64,000 nt of DNA from Candidatus Limimorpha caballi (GCA_018064605.1 JAGHUX010000005.1:62001-126000), one strand, 5' to 3'; numbered from the stretch's first letter, positions 1 to 9,181 are shown. Translations and numbers: made by a program. Notes: generated from the letters alone by a model not told the origin.

Positions 1-909
1 ATGCCCGATGCTGGTGAAGAAACTGGATTCTTCGGGAAGTGTGCCGCTGTCGGAGACCACCGCGAAGGCGTTCATCTGCAGGCAGTTGTAGTCGTGGAAG
101 CCGAGCGGCTCGTGCTGAATGACGCGAGTGTCCAACTTGAAGCCTGATGCCTGAAGCCTGTTCCTGCTTCTTGGATGGCAGCTGTAGAGTATCGGCATGT
201 CGTACTTCTCGGCCATGGCGTTGATGGCATTGAAGAGGCTCAGGAAATTCTTCTCGGTGTCGATGTTCTCCTCGCGGTGGGCGGAGAGGAGGATGTATCT
301 GCCTTTCTCAAGACCCAAGCGTTTGTGCACGTCCGACGCCTCGATTTCAGCGAGGTTGTTGTGCAGAACCTCCGCCATTGGGGAGCCTGTCACGTATGTG
401 CGCTCTCTTGGAAGACCACATTCGGCAAGGTAGCGGCGCGCGTGCTCGCTGTAGGCCATGTTGACATCACTGATAATATCAACGATTCTGCGGTTGGTTT
501 CTTCCGGAAGGCATTCGTCCTTGCAGCGGTTTCCCGCCTCCATGTGAAAAATAGGGATGTGAAGACGCTTGGCTCCAATAACGCTGAGACAGGAGTTGGT
601 ATCGCCGAGAACCAACACCGCATCTGGCTTGATCTCGACCATCAGCTTGTATGACTTGTCGATGATGTTGCCCATTGTCTCGCCGAGGTCTGCTCCCACA
701 GCATTCATATATACGTCCGGGTCTGCGAGCTTCAGGTCGCGGAAGAATATGCCGTTGAGGTTGTAGTCGTAGTTCTGCCCCGTATGAGCCAGGATGCAGT
801 CGAAATACTGTCTGCATTTGTTTATCACCGCCGCCAGACGGATAATTTCCGGTCTTGTGCCCACTATGATGAGCAACTTGAGTTTTCCGTTGTTATTGAA
901 TGATGCCAT
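1..909 (-). CDS. fnlC: UDP-N-acetylglucosamine 2-epimerase family, FnlC/CapG type (3' end outside window)
   Basis: Reads on the minus strand from an ATG at 909 and runs open to the window edge, giving 303 residues without the C-terminus. The N-terminal Rossmann motif GTRPE is at residues 17-21, followed by GDTNS (102-106), HMEAGNR (122-128) and EETNRR (136-141), which line the UDP-sugar site of the non-hydrolysing 2-epimerases. HMEAGNR in place of the WecB form HVEAGLR is what I associate with the FnlC/CapG branch, which makes UDP-N-acetyl-L-fucosamine as the last step of that pathway. The capF/fnlB gene two places upstream supports this. The first-step dehydratase (FnlA/CapE) is not in the window. 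A plain WecB (UDP-ManNAc) role is the alternative. It is probably the distal gene of the operon that starts at ugd. Confidence 0.85.
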   Translation of the reverse strand, partial: MASFNNNGKLKLLIIVGTRPEIIRLAAVINKCRQYFDCILAHTGQNYDYNLNGIFFRDLKLADPDVYMNAVGADLGETMGNIIDKSYKLMVEIKPDAVLVLGDTNSCLSVIGAKRLHIPIFHMEAGNRCKDECLPEETNRRIVDIISDVNMAYSEHARRYLAECGLPRERTYVTGSPMAEVLHNNLAEIEASDVHKRLGLEKGRYILLSAHREENIDTEKNFLSLFNAINAMAEKYDMPILYSCHPRSRNRLQASGFKLDTRVIQHEPLGFHDYNCLQMNAFAVVSDSGTLPEESSFFTSIGH

Positions 910-925
910 ATCTATTTTATTTTTT

Positions 926-1729
926 TCATCCCATTTCTGCCATCAGATTCTTGCGTCCAAGGAGGCTGAAGATGGTGATGGAGTTGTCTTCGTTGAGTAT
1001 TCTGAGCGTCCTGAGTATTTCGTTCAGGGTGGAGCCGCTGGTGGTGATGTCGTCAATGACGAGGATGTTCTGTTTTTTTATCGTTGTGCACAGCGTCCGG
1101 TCTTCCTCCGTGGCAAATTTCAAGAACTGAAGCATATACGGACGTAGTTTGCTCTTCTTCACGTCTTTTGCTATGGTGAAGTAGTCTTTGCTGTGGATGA
1201 GATCCATCATCTTGCCGATGGAGGCAAGTGCTTCGTCTTTCTGCGCCTGGGTGTATCTGGGGCGGCCGTTTTCGAGTACGTCATCAAGATACTGCCTTGT
1301 ATAGGCGTCCGTGTCAAATGCGATGCTTGACGGAAGTGCCTTGACGAGTTGCATCTGTCTGAGTGTGGGCTGGGCAAAACGGTAGATGTAACGGAGCATA
1401 TACTGGTTGACCTGACTGGAAGATTCGGGGTAGATGACAAGGTCGTAATCGTATAGGTTAATCTTATTGTTCAGATCATTGATTGCTTTCTGGATGAAGT
1501 TGGACAGATTTTCGTCTTTCTGGATGGAGGGCGAAAATTTTACGTACTGGATGAACTTCGTTCTTGTCTCACTGTCTATTTCGGGCTCGAATTCGTAGCC
1601 GTAGTAGAAGCATTTGCCGAACGCCTCCACCTGATAGCCACTGCCTGTGAGGGTTATCAGGTCGCTCGTTCCATCGTGCTCGAAGTCGAACTGGAACTTC
1701 TGCTTCTCTATGTCGAACGTTATGCCCAT
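926..1729 (-). CDS. Phosphoribosyltransferase-fold protein in a sugar-nucleotide operon
   Basis: The protein has 267 residues from the ATG at 1729. An in-frame ATG at 1780 would overlap capF by 17 nt and add a low-complexity leader, so I prefer 1729. Near the C-terminus is ILVIDDITTSGST, the acidic PRPP-binding loop of type I phosphoribosyltransferases, of the sort seen in ComF and in stand-alone PRTase proteins. The N-terminal 150 residues are not recognised. No base-binding hood motif is obvious, so the substrate cannot be named. It sits 17 nt upstream of fnlC and follows capF, so it is very probably co-transcribed with UDP-FucNAc synthesis genes, where such a protein is unexpected. It may act in transfer of a phosphoribosyl group or simply be a passenger. 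Confidence 0.7.
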   Translation of the reverse strand: MGITFDIEKQKFQFDFEHDGTSDLITLTGSGYQVEAFGKCFYYGYEFEPEIDSETRTKFIQYVKFSPSIQKDENLSNFIQKAINDLNNKINLYDYDLVIYPESSSQVNQYMLRYIYRFAQPTLRQMQLVKALPSSIAFDTDAYTRQYLDDVLENGRPRYTQAQKDEALASIGKMMDLIHSKDYFTIAKDVKKSKLRPYMLQFLKFATEEDRTLCTTIKKQNILVIDDITTSGSTLNEILRTLRILNEDNSITIFSLLGRKNLMAEMG

Positions 1730-1763
1730 ATACTTTGTTTGTTGAATTTGTAAAATTTGGGAT

Positions 1764-3023
1764 CTAAACCGGATCCCCAAAAGTGTCGGGATGCTGAGGG
1801 TCGAAAATCTCGTTGCAATACATCACCGTCACCAAATCCTCTGTGTCGGAGAGGTTTATTATATTATGTGTGTAGCCGGGGAGCATGATGACGCTCTGTA
1901 TCTTGTCGCCAGAAACCTCATAACTAATCACTCCGTTTTGGTCAACATGACAACAAGTCAACGAGTCAACGAGTTCTTTATTTTTCTCTATCTGATCGGG
2001 ATTCTCTGGCCGCATCTGGATGAGTCCGTGGCCTTTGACCACGATGAACTGCTCCCACTTTGTGTGATGCCAGTGCTGTCCTTTGGTGATGCCGGGCTTG
2101 GAGATGTTGATGCTGACCTGCCCACAATTCAATGTGTGTACGAGTTCCGTGAAACTTCCCCGCGCGTCGCAGTTCATCTTCAAGTCGAAGATGGCGCCTT
2201 CCTTCGGCAAATAACTTAAATATGTGCTATAAAGACGTTTCGCGAAACTGTCTGATGGGATTTCCGGGATGAGCAGTGTCTTTGGCATCGCCTTGAACTG
2301 GTTCAGAAGATCCACAATCCGCCCCAGCGTGGCCTTATGTGTCACCGGGCAATAGCAGTAGCGGCCATTGTCGGATGGCATTACATCCAAGCCGTCAAAT
2401 TCGCACCTGTGTTCTTCGCCTTTCAACGCGCCTATCATCTCTGCAATCAAATCATCAATATAAAGCAGTTCCAGTTCCACGGAAGGATCATTGACGGTGT
2501 AAGGCAGGTCGTTGGCAACGGCATTACAGAAGGTCGCGACCGCCGAGTTGTAGTTCGGGCGGCACCATTTGCCGTAGAGGTTCGGGAAGCGATAGACCAG
2601 CATCTTCGCGCCGGTCTCCTTGCCATATTCAAGAAATAAATCCTCGCCCGCCTTCTTGCTTCGGCCGTATTCGCTGTTGCCGAAACGTCCTGTGAGCGAA
2701 GCCTGCTGGCTCGAAGAAAGCATCACAGGACAGGTGTTTCCGTATTTTTTGAGTGTATCAAGCAGCGTTGAGGCGAACCCGAAGTTACCTTCCATGAACT
2801 CGCTCTGTTCTTTCGGGCGGTTCACTCCTACGAGGTTGAAGACAAAACCGGCTTCTTTGCAGTATTTGTCCAGTTCTTCCGACGTGGAATCAATATCATA
2901 TTCAAAGACTTCATCCACAGCAATGTCCCCCCAGCAGCGGGCTTTGCCGTCGCGTATATTCTTGAGTTCCAAGCATAGGTTCTTTCCCACGAACCCTTTC
3001 GCTCCTGTGACCAATATTTTCAT
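1764..3023 (-). CDS. capF: CapF/FnlB-type bifunctional UDP-sugar 3-epimerase and reductase
   Basis: The 419-residue product has an extended short-chain dehydrogenase N-terminal domain and a cupin C-terminal domain. The nucleotide-binding GAKGFVG is at residues 7-13, the catalytic YGRSK at 119-123, and the cupin domain begins near 280 with HWHHTKWEQF at 317-326, whose histidines bind the metal. This domain order is specific to CapF (S. aureus) and FnlB. They epimerise C-3 of the 4-keto-6-deoxy intermediate and reduce it to UDP-N-acetyl-L-pneumosamine (UDP-L-TalNAc) with NADPH. The product is the substrate of the FnlC enzyme two genes downstream. The start is 4 nt from the end of the upstream epimerase gene, indicating tight coupling. 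Length matches the family (about 370-420). Confidence 0.9.
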   Translation of the reverse strand: MKILVTGAKGFVGKNLCLELKNIRDGKARCWGDIAVDEVFEYDIDSTSEELDKYCKEAGFVFNLVGVNRPKEQSEFMEGNFGFASTLLDTLKKYGNTCPVMLSSSQQASLTGRFGNSEYGRSKKAGEDLFLEYGKETGAKMLVYRFPNLYGKWCRPNYNSAVATFCNAVANDLPYTVNDPSVELELLYIDDLIAEMIGALKGEEHRCEFDGLDVMPSDNGRYCYCPVTHKATLGRIVDLLNQFKAMPKTLLIPEIPSDSFAKRLYSTYLSYLPKEGAIFDLKMNCDARGSFTELVHTLNCGQVSINISKPGITKGQHWHHTKWEQFIVVKGHGLIQMRPENPDQIEKNKELVDSLTCCHVDQNGVISYEVSGDKIQSVIMLPGYTHNIINLSDTEDLVTVMYCNEIFDPQHPDTFGDPV

Positions 3024-3027
3024 GTGC

Positions 3028-4077
3028 TTATATTTTGTAGAATTCTTTATACCACTCCGCGAACCTCCTCAGGCCTTCCCTCAAGGTGACCTGCGGCCTG
3101 AAGCCGAAGTCGCGCTCGAGATTCGTCGTGTCGGCGTATGTCACAGGCACGTCGCCCGGCTGCATCGGGACGAGTTCCTTATGGGCCTCGAAGTCATAAT
3201 CCGCGGGCAGTACCCCTGCGCGGATGAGCTCTTCCTGAAGTATCTGCACGAAGTCCAGAAGGTTCTCCGGGCGAGAGCCGCCGATGTTATAGACGGCGTA
3301 CGGCTGCGGCTTGCGCATCACGCGGACGACACCCTCGACGATGTCGTCAACGTAGGTGAAGTCGCGCTCGCAGTTGCCGTAGTTGAATATCTTTATCTTC
3401 TCCCCCCTCATCAGCTTGTTGGTGAAGCCGAAGTACGCCATGTCGGGACGGCCGGCGGGACCATAGACGGTGAAGAAACGCAGGCCCGTACTCGGGATGT
3501 TGTAGAGTTTGCTGTAACTATGCGCCAGCAGTTCGTTGCTTTTCTTGGTCGCGGCATAGAGCGAAACCGGGTGGTCAACCTTGTCATCCTCGGAAAACGG
3601 CACCTTAGTGTTTCCACCATAGACGGAGCTCGACGAAGCATAGACCAGATGCTCCACCGGGTGGTTGCGGCACGCTTCAAGGATGTTGTAGAAGCCGATG
3701 AGGTTGCTCTCGATGTATGCTCCCGGGTTGTCGATGCTGTAGCGCACGCCGGCCTGCGCGGCAAGATTAACGACCACGTCAAAGTGGTACTGCTCAAAGA
3801 GCCCGTCAACGAGTGTCTTGTCAGCAAGATTTCCCCTTACAAATGTGTATTTGCTTTCAGGATGTTCTTCAGCGCACTTCTCAATCTGTTGTAGGCGATA
3901 TTCTTTGAGGCTGACATCATAATAATCATTTACAGAGTCGAAGCCCACTATCTCAACAGGCGACTCTGTATTGAACAGCCTCAGCACGAGGTTGCTGCCA
4001 ATAAACCCGGCCGAGCCGGTGACTAAAACCTTTCTCATCTGCCACGAATATTTCTTGGTGACCTTAATATCATTCAA
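3028..4077 (-). CDS. NAD-dependent UDP-sugar epimerase, UDP-glucuronate 4-epimerase type
   Basis: The product has 349 residues and is an extended SDR enzyme. GSAGFIG at 21-27 binds NAD, SSSSVYG at 148-154 supplies the catalytic serine region, and YAATK at 174-178 is the catalytic Tyr-Lys pair. The stretch NDYYDVSLKEYRL (50-62) is characteristic of UDP-glucuronate 4-epimerases (LpsL/Gla/CapI group). It fits the operon, since ugd supplies UDP-glucuronate, which this enzyme would convert to UDP-galacturonate. An alternative start is the ATG at 4038, directly before the Rossmann strand. I kept 4077, because some relatives carry a short hydrophilic lead-in and the gap to rfbA is then 15 nt. Action on another UDP-sugar cannot be excluded. 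Confidence 0.85.
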   Translation of the reverse strand: MNDIKVTKKYSWQMRKVLVTGSAGFIGSNLVLRLFNTESPVEIVGFDSVNDYYDVSLKEYRLQQIEKCAEEHPESKYTFVRGNLADKTLVDGLFEQYHFDVVVNLAAQAGVRYSIDNPGAYIESNLIGFYNILEACRNHPVEHLVYASSSSVYGGNTKVPFSEDDKVDHPVSLYAATKKSNELLAHSYSKLYNIPSTGLRFFTVYGPAGRPDMAYFGFTNKLMRGEKIKIFNYGNCERDFTYVDDIVEGVVRVMRKPQPYAVYNIGGSRPENLLDFVQILQEELIRAGVLPADYDFEAHKELVPMQPGDVPVTYADTTNLERDFGFRPQVTLREGLRRFAEWYKEFYKI

Positions 4078-4092
4078 CTGAACGCGCAGACG

Positions 4093-5004
4093 TCATCTTC
4101 TTAATGAATCAGAATCGGTCTTCTCCTTCATCTCCCCCACCATCTTCATCAGATACTGCCCGTACTGGTTCTTCAGCATCGGCTTCGCGATTTCGCGCAT
4201 CTTTTCCTCCGTAATCCAGCCGTTGCGATAAGCTATACCTTCAAGGCAGGCAATCTTAAGGCCCTGCCTCTTCTCTATCACCTCCACAAAGGTTGATGCC
4301 TCCGAGAGTGAATCGTGGGTGCCCGTATCCAACCAGGCGAAGCCCCTGCCGAGAGTCTGAACTTTCAGTTCGCCGTCGTTCAGGAACCACTGGTTCACCG
4401 TGGTTATCTCGTATTCGCCTCTTGCCGACGGCTCGATTCTCGATGCGACATCAACCACCTTGTTTGGATAGAAGTAAAGTCCCACAACGGCATAGTTCGA
4501 CTTGGGATTCGCAGGTTTCTCTTCTATCGAGAGGCAGTTGCCGTCCTTGTCGAACTCCGCCACGCCATAGCGTTCGGGGTCGTTCACCCAATAGCCGAAG
4601 ACTGTCGCCTTCCCGTCCTCTTCCGCCGCCCTGACAGCCTCCCTGAGCATTCCCGTGAAACCGGAGCCGTAGAAGATGTTATCACCCAACACGAGGCACG
4701 CGCAGTCGTCACCGATGAAGTCCCTCCCGATGGTGAACGCCTGGGCCAGTCCGTCAGGCGAAGGCTGCTCCGCATACTGAATGTTGACGCCGTAGTCCGA
4801 GCCGTCGCCGAGAAGTCGCCTGAATCCCGGCAGGTCGAACGGTGTGGAGATAAGCAAAATATCCCTGATCCCGGCCAACATCAGCACAGATATCGGGTAA
4901 TATACCATCGGCTTGTCGTAGATCGGGAGAAGCTGCTTGCTGACCCCCTTTGTTATCGGATAAAGCCTTGTGCCGGAGCCTCCGGCGAGGACGATGCCTT
5001 TCAT
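4093..5004 (-). CDS. rfbA: Glucose-1-phosphate thymidylyltransferase
   Basis: The 303-residue product makes dTDP-glucose from glucose 1-phosphate and dTTP, the entry to dTDP-rhamnose and other dTDP-sugars, in the cytoplasm. The pyrophosphorylase signature GGSGTRL lies at residues 8-14, followed by the [12 protein letters not shown] phosphate-binding segment and LGDNIFYG, which carries a metal-binding aspartate. Length is normal for RfbA/RmlA (about 290). I take the ATG at 5004, which begins MKGIVLAGG. Another ATG three codons upstream (5013) is possible. rfbB, rfbC and rfbD are not in the window, so the later dTDP-sugar steps must be encoded elsewhere. It follows the wecB relic and precedes the epimerase gene by 15 nt. 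Confidence 0.95.
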   Translation of the reverse strand: MKGIVLAGGSGTRLYPITKGVSKQLLPIYDKPMVYYPISVLMLAGIRDILLISTPFDLPGFRRLLGDGSDYGVNIQYAEQPSPDGLAQAFTIGRDFIGDDCACLVLGDNIFYGSGFTGMLREAVRAAEEDGKATVFGYWVNDPERYGVAEFDKDGNCLSIEEKPANPKSNYAVVGLYFYPNKVVDVASRIEPSARGEYEITTVNQWFLNDGELKVQTLGRGFAWLDTGTHDSLSEASTFVEVIEKRQGLKIACLEGIAYRNGWITEEKMREIAKPMLKNQYGQYLMKMVGEMKEKTDSDSLRR

Positions 5005-5058
5005 GTTATGCAATTATAAAAATATGTGTCAAAAATTCAATTACTTTGCGTCATGCCG

Positions 5059-5124
5059 TCATATATGGTAAACGCCTTCCAGCGGGCACATCTTGACAGC
5101 TTCCGGACGTGTGCCGATTATCTT
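5059..5124 (-). pseudogene. Relic of the 5' end of a wecB-type UDP-GlcNAc 2-epimerase gene
   Basis: On the minus strand the stretch reads KIIGTRPEAVKMCPLEGVYHI and then stops at 5059-5061. GTRPEAxKMxPL is the invariant N-terminal UDP-binding motif of WecB-type 2-epimerases. Nothing of the remaining 350 or so residues is present. The relic overlaps the last codons of the upstream permease gene in another frame, and no start codon precedes it. It therefore looks like the remnant of a gene deleted when the locus was rearranged. It is distinct from the intact fnlC copy at 1-909, whose motif reads GTRPEIIRLAA. Confidence 0.6.
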
Positions 5125-6329
5125 AAGGTGTCACCTTGTCTTCTTGCATAAAACGCGTAAGCCGTCACCACGACGAAGCAGACGGCGGGGACAACATAAC
5201 TCGTGTGAATGTCCGTTGCGTCCGACAGCATCCCCTGGAGAGGTGTCAGGAGCGCGCCGCCGAGAATCGCCATGATCAACGCGCTGGCGCCGATCTTGCT
5301 GTCTTCAGGGTGCTCCGACAACGCTACGTTCTCCATTGCGATGCCATATATCGTGGGGAACATCAGACTCATGAACACGCTTATCAGTATGAGAGCGATG
5401 ACCATAAGCCAACCTGTTCCAGCTGTGAACACAACGGTCAGAGCCATCAGTGTAGAGAGTATGCCGCCGAAAGCCAGTAATCGAGCCGGCGCGACCCATT
5501 TCATCAGCCAAGTGTAGATGAAACGCGAGAGGCAGAACCCGATGATGGAGACGAGATATATCGTGCTGGCTTCAGACTCAAGTGTATTCAGTTCCTGCAT
5601 GACGATGCGTATGGTGAACGACCACACGCCGATCTGCGCGCCGACATAGAAGAACTGTGCCACGACACCTCTGCGGTACAGGCGGTTCGCGAACAGCCTG
5701 CGGAAACTCGCCCTGACCGAGTACATCCTGCCGTCGTCTCGTCCGAGTGGCATCCTGGCGAAGAGCATCACGACGAGTATGGCGAGCAGCATGAGCCCCA
5801 ACGTGGCGTATGTGCCGCTGACGCTGTACAGGCTGATGTTGTCCAAGATGAAGTATTTGCTCATCAGTATGCCGAGGATGCTCCCGATCGGGTTGAACGA
5901 CTGGGCTATGTTCAGCCTGCGGGTGGCCGTCTCCGGCGACCCCATGCTGAGGATGTAGGGGTTTGCCGTCGTCTCAAGCACGCTGCATCCTCCTGCCATG
6001 ATGTATATGGCGATGAGGTAAAACAAGTAACTCTCCGTCTTCGCCGCCGGATAGAACAGTATTGCACCCAGAGCGTAGAGCAGCAGGCCGAGTATGACGC
6101 CCGCCTTGTAGCTCTTCTTCCTGATGAAGAGTGCGGCAGGTAACGCGAAGCAGAAGTAACTGCCATAGAATGCGAACTGTATGAGCGAAGTCTGAGTGTC
6201 GCTCATGTCCATGATGCGCTTGAAAGCGGCAAGCAGCGTGTCGGTCATGTTGTTGGCCAGCCCCCAAAGAAGGAACAGGCTGGTCACAAGGACAAACGGC
6301 AGCAGATTTTTTCTCTCAATAGTTTTCAT
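5118..6329 (-). CDS. Fucose/glucose-galactose type MFS sugar:H+ symporter
   Basis: The product has 403 residues and about twelve predicted membrane helices, an inner-membrane major facilitator of the FHS (FucP) family. The N-terminal segment with LFLLWGLANNMTDTLLAAFK and the downstream ETTANPYI and NIAQSFNPIG motifs are hallmarks of FucP/GluP transporters. The family imports L-fucose, glucose or galactose with a proton. Its place inside an exopolysaccharide precursor operon, 42 nt after the UDP-HexNAc dehydrogenase gene, is unusual because such operons more often carry flippases. It could salvage a sugar for activation. The last codons overlap the wecB relic, so the C-terminus may be slightly altered relative to homologues. 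Confidence 0.85.
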   Translation of the reverse strand: MKTIERKNLLPFVLVTSLFLLWGLANNMTDTLLAAFKRIMDMSDTQTSLIQFAFYGSYFCFALPAALFIRKKSYKAGVILGLLLYALGAILFYPAAKTESYLFYLIAIYIMAGGCSVLETTANPYILSMGSPETATRRLNIAQSFNPIGSILGILMSKYFILDNISLYSVSGTYATLGLMLLAILVVMLFARMPLGRDDGRMYSVRASFRRLFANRLYRRGVVAQFFYVGAQIGVWSFTIRIVMQELNTLESEASTIYLVSIIGFCLSRFIYTWLMKWVAPARLLAFGGILSTLMALTVVFTAGTGWLMVIALILISVFMSLMFPTIYGIAMENVALSEHPEDSKIGASALIMAILGGALLTPLQGMLSDATDIHTSYVVPAVCFVVVTAYAFYARRQGDTLR

Positions 6330-6371
6330 TTGTGTTATGCTGTAGTAAATTTACCTTTACATCCTTCATAA

Positions 6372-7670
6372 TCACAATCTGCCATCAACGACACTCCTGT
6401 CCAAGACGCCCTTAACGTCGTAGATGACGCCGCCTTCTCTGACGAGGCCCTTGACATCGAGTTCGAGGAACTGGCGGTGCGCCACAGCCAGGACGGCGGC
6501 ATCGAAGGACCCATGCCTGCCCGCTTCCGGTGCCGGGAGCGTGCTCGAAATTTCAATTCCGTATTCCTTCCTGACCACATCGGGGTCTGCCCACGGGTCG
6601 TAAACCGTGATGTTGTCCGTATATTCCTTGAAGGTATGATATATGTCAACGACCTTGGTGTTGCGGATGTCGGGGCAGTTCTCCTTGAATGTAATCCCGA
6701 GGATGAGCATCTTCGCGTCCTTGACGACCCCGCCTTTCTTGTTCATGCATTTGATGACCTGCTCGGCGACGTATGCTCCCATGCCGTCGTTGAGCCGGCG
6801 AGCGTCGGACATCACGCGCGGCAGCACACCATAGACCTGCGCCTTCTGGATGAGGTAATACGGGTCAACGCTGATGCAGTGCCCGCCGACAAGACCAGGG
6901 CTGAGTTTGATGAAGTTCCATTTGCTCGCCGCCGCCTCGATGACGTCGTGCGTGTCGATGCCCATGGCGTTGAAGATCTTGGCGAGCTCGTTCATGAAGG
7001 CGATGTTCACGTCGCGCTGCGAGTTCTCTATTATCTTCGACGCCTCCGCCACCCTTATCGACGGGGCCTTGTGCGTCCCGTTGATGAGGACGGAGTTGTA
7101 CAGGTTGTCAACGAAGTCGGCCGTCTCAGGCGTCGAGCCGGACGTCACCTTGCGGATCTTCTCCACGGTGTGCTCCTTGTCGCCCGGATTGATGCGCTCC
7201 GGCGAATATCCCGCGAAGAAATCGACGTTGAACTTCAGGCCGGAGACACGTTCCACGACAGGAAGGCACTCCTCCTCGGTGACTCCCGGATAAACCGTCG
7301 ATTCATAGACGACCACGTCGCCTTTCGAGATGACCTTCCCAACCGTCTCACTCGCACGTCGCAGAGGCTCAAGGTCAGGGTGGTTGTTCTCATCGACGGG
7401 CGTGGGCACCGCCACAACATATACGTTGCAGTCCTTTATCTCATCAAGACTTGCGGTGCATCTGAAGCCGTTTTCCCTGATGGCCTCCTGAAGCAGCGCG
7501 TCATCGACCTCAAACGTGGCGTCGTGCCCGCCCATCAGCTCTTCAACACGGCTCTTTTTCATGTCGAAGCCGACAGTCTCATATCTGGTGGAGAACAATC
7601 TCGCCAGCGGCAACCCGACGTACCCGAGCCCGACAACGCAAATCTTCACATCCTTAATCATTTGATTCAT
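6372..7670 (-). CDS. tviB: UDP-N-acetylhexosamine 6-dehydrogenase (TviB/WbpA type)
   Basis: The 432-residue product oxidises C-6 of a UDP-N-acetylhexosamine to the uronic acid with two NAD+. The dinucleotide fold GLGYVGLP is at residues 14-21, Lys212 lies in AEASKIIEN, and the catalytic Cys265 lies in GGHCISVDPYYL. That form of the cysteine motif distinguishes the TviB/WbpA/WbpO branch from UDP-glucose dehydrogenases. An alternative start codon lies three codons downstream (7661). It follows ugd by 33 nt. Together the two dehydrogenases suggest a polymer with both a hexuronic and an N-acetylhexosaminuronic acid. Whether the substrate is UDP-GlcNAc or UDP-GalNAc cannot be told from sequence by eye. 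Confidence 0.9.
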   Translation of the reverse strand: MNQMIKDVKICVVGLGYVGLPLARLFSTRYETVGFDMKKSRVEELMGGHDATFEVDDALLQEAIRENGFRCTASLDEIKDCNVYVVAVPTPVDENNHPDLEPLRRASETVGKVISKGDVVVYESTVYPGVTEEECLPVVERVSGLKFNVDFFAGYSPERINPGDKEHTVEKIRKVTSGSTPETADFVDNLYNSVLINGTHKAPSIRVAEASKIIENSQRDVNIAFMNELAKIFNAMGIDTHDVIEAAASKWNFIKLSPGLVGGHCISVDPYYLIQKAQVYGVLPRVMSDARRLNDGMGAYVAEQVIKCMNKKGGVVKDAKMLILGITFKENCPDIRNTKVVDIYHTFKEYTDNITVYDPWADPDVVRKEYGIEISSTLPAPEAGRHGSFDAAVLAVAHRQFLELDVKGLVREGGVIYDVKGVLDRSVVDGRL

Positions 7671-7703
7671 CTATTGCCAAACAAGTTCCAACCAAGGGAA
7701 ACA

Positions 7704-8954
7704 CTAATCCCTCTTGAATATGTCACGTGTGTAAACCTTTTCCCTCACGTCGTCGAGGCAGCTGTCGTACCTGTTGGCGATGATGGCCTGCGAGCGGCGT
7801 TTGAACTCGTCGATGTCATTGACGACCTCGCTGCCGAAGAACGTGCTGCCGTCTTCAAGCGTCGGCTCGTAGATTATCACCACCGCGCCCTTCGCCTTCA
7901 CGCGCTTCATCACGCCCTGTATCGAGCTCTGTCGGAAGTTGTCGGAGTTCGACTTCATGGTCAGACGATAGACGCCGATGACGCACTGTCGCTCCCTTCT
8001 GCTGTCCCACTGTCCATTCTCGCTGTACCAACCGGCCTTGCGCAGCACTGCGTCGGCGATGTAGTCCTTGCGCGTGCGGTTGCTTTCCACGATGGCCTGT
8101 ATCAGGTTCTGCGGAACGTCGCCGTAGTTGGCCAAAAGCTGTTTCGTATCCTTCGGAAGACAGTATCCGCCGTAGCCGAAGCTCGGGTTGTTGTAGTGGC
8201 TGCCGATGCGCGGGTCGAGGCCGATGCCATCAATGATAGCTTGAGTGTCAAGACCTTTCATTTCCGCGTATGTGTCAAGCTCGTTGAAATATGACACGCG
8301 CAGCGCGAGATATGTGTTGGCGAACAGTTTCACGGCCTCCGCCTCCTTCAGGCCCATGAACAACATCGGAATGTCCTTTTTGATGGCACCTTCCTGGAGC
8401 AGCCCGGCGAAAGTGTGTGCGGCGGCGGTCAACTCGTCCAGGTTATTCACCTCAAACAGTTTTGGCGTGCCGATGATTATCCTCGACGGATATAGGTTGT
8501 CGTAGAGTGCCTTGCTCTCTCTCAGGAACTCCGGCGCGAATAGCAGCCGCAGGTCCTTGCCATAACGCTCGTACAAACGCTGGCAGTAACCAACCGGGAT
8601 GGTACTTTTGATGACCATTATCGCCTTCGGATTGATTTCCAGCACCTTATCTATGACATCTTCCACCGCCGAGGTGTCGAAGAAATTCTTCTGAGGGTCG
8701 TAGTTCGTCGGCGCGGCAATCACTACAAAATCGGCGTTCCTGTAGCCTTCGTCCGCGTCGAGCGTGGCATGCAGATCCAACGGCTTGTTGACCAGATAGT
8801 CCATTATGTAGTCGTCCTGTATCGGCGACTTCCTGTTATTAACCAGATCAACACGCTCCGGCACTATGTCAACCGCCGTCACATGGTTGTGCTGAGCCAG
8901 CAATGTGGCAATTGACAGGCCCACATAGCCCGTTCCCGCAACAGAAATATTCAT
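7704..8954 (-). CDS. ugd: UDP-glucose 6-dehydrogenase
   Basis: The 416-residue product makes UDP-glucuronate from UDP-glucose with two NAD+. The N-terminal fold GTGYVGLS is at residues 7-14, the STIPVGY segment at about 117-123, [10 protein letters not shown] near 140-149, and the catalytic Cys265 in [13 protein letters not shown]. It is the first gene of the minus-strand sugar-nucleotide operon. No gene lies between it and the convergently placed endonuclease gene end at 9236. The product feeds the 4-epimerase at 3028-4077. The start ATG at 8954 leads directly into the Rossmann strand, so it is well fixed. Confidence 0.95.
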   Translation of the reverse strand: MNISVAGTGYVGLSIATLLAQHNHVTAVDIVPERVDLVNNRKSPIQDDYIMDYLVNKPLDLHATLDADEGYRNADFVVIAAPTNYDPQKNFFDTSAVEDVIDKVLEINPKAIMVIKSTIPVGYCQRLYERYGKDLRLLFAPEFLRESKALYDNLYPSRIIIGTPKLFEVNNLDELTAAAHTFAGLLQEGAIKKDIPMLFMGLKEAEAVKLFANTYLALRVSYFNELDTYAEMKGLDTQAIIDGIGLDPRIGSHYNNPSFGYGGYCLPKDTKQLLANYGDVPQNLIQAIVESNRTRKDYIADAVLRKAGWYSENGQWDSRRERQCVIGVYRLTMKSNSDNFRQSSIQGVMKRVKAKGAVVIIYEPTLEDGSTFFGSEVVNDIDEFKRRSQAIIANRYDSCLDDVREKVYTRDIFKRD

Positions 8955-9181
8955 GTACGTTTTTATTATATAAGTTAAAAATTGTGAATTTCAAGTGAAA
9001 TGATTGTAAAAAAATTCAACCTTCACCTATTGGCACAGATTCAGTACCGAGCATATCTCGGGGTCATCGAAACTTTATATCTTATTCAGTTTCAATTATT
9101 TATAAAAATACCTGATTGTTTACCCATAAGTTGAAGACTTTTCCAGACTCCAAAGTTCTGTGTAAAAGGGTAAAAGACCTG
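8955..9181 (-). other. Long untranslated leader of the exopolysaccharide operon
   Basis: About 225 nt separate the promoter-like site at 9182-9189 from the ugd start, with no convincing reading frame. A short hairpin (CCGAG/CTCGG, 9047-9061) and a run of T on the minus strand near 9011-9017 are visible. Capsule operons of Bacteroidales often have long leaders used for NusG-like antitermination. That is knowledge of relatives; no UpxY-type gene is in the window. Confidence 0.35.

Noticed and set aside
175-654. Plus-strand frame opposite the epimerase gene
   Set aside because: The opposite strand carries clear 2-epimerase motifs in one continuous frame; this is its antisense shadow.
2620-3894. 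Plus-strand 424-codon frame over capF and the epimerase gene
   Set aside because: Antisense to two recognised genes and without any domain signature.
6477-8294. Very long plus-strand frame (605 codons) across the two dehydrogenase genes
   Set aside because: It lies antisense to two well-conserved dehydrogenases and spans their gap; its product has low-complexity Arg/Val/Asp content typical of shadow frames.
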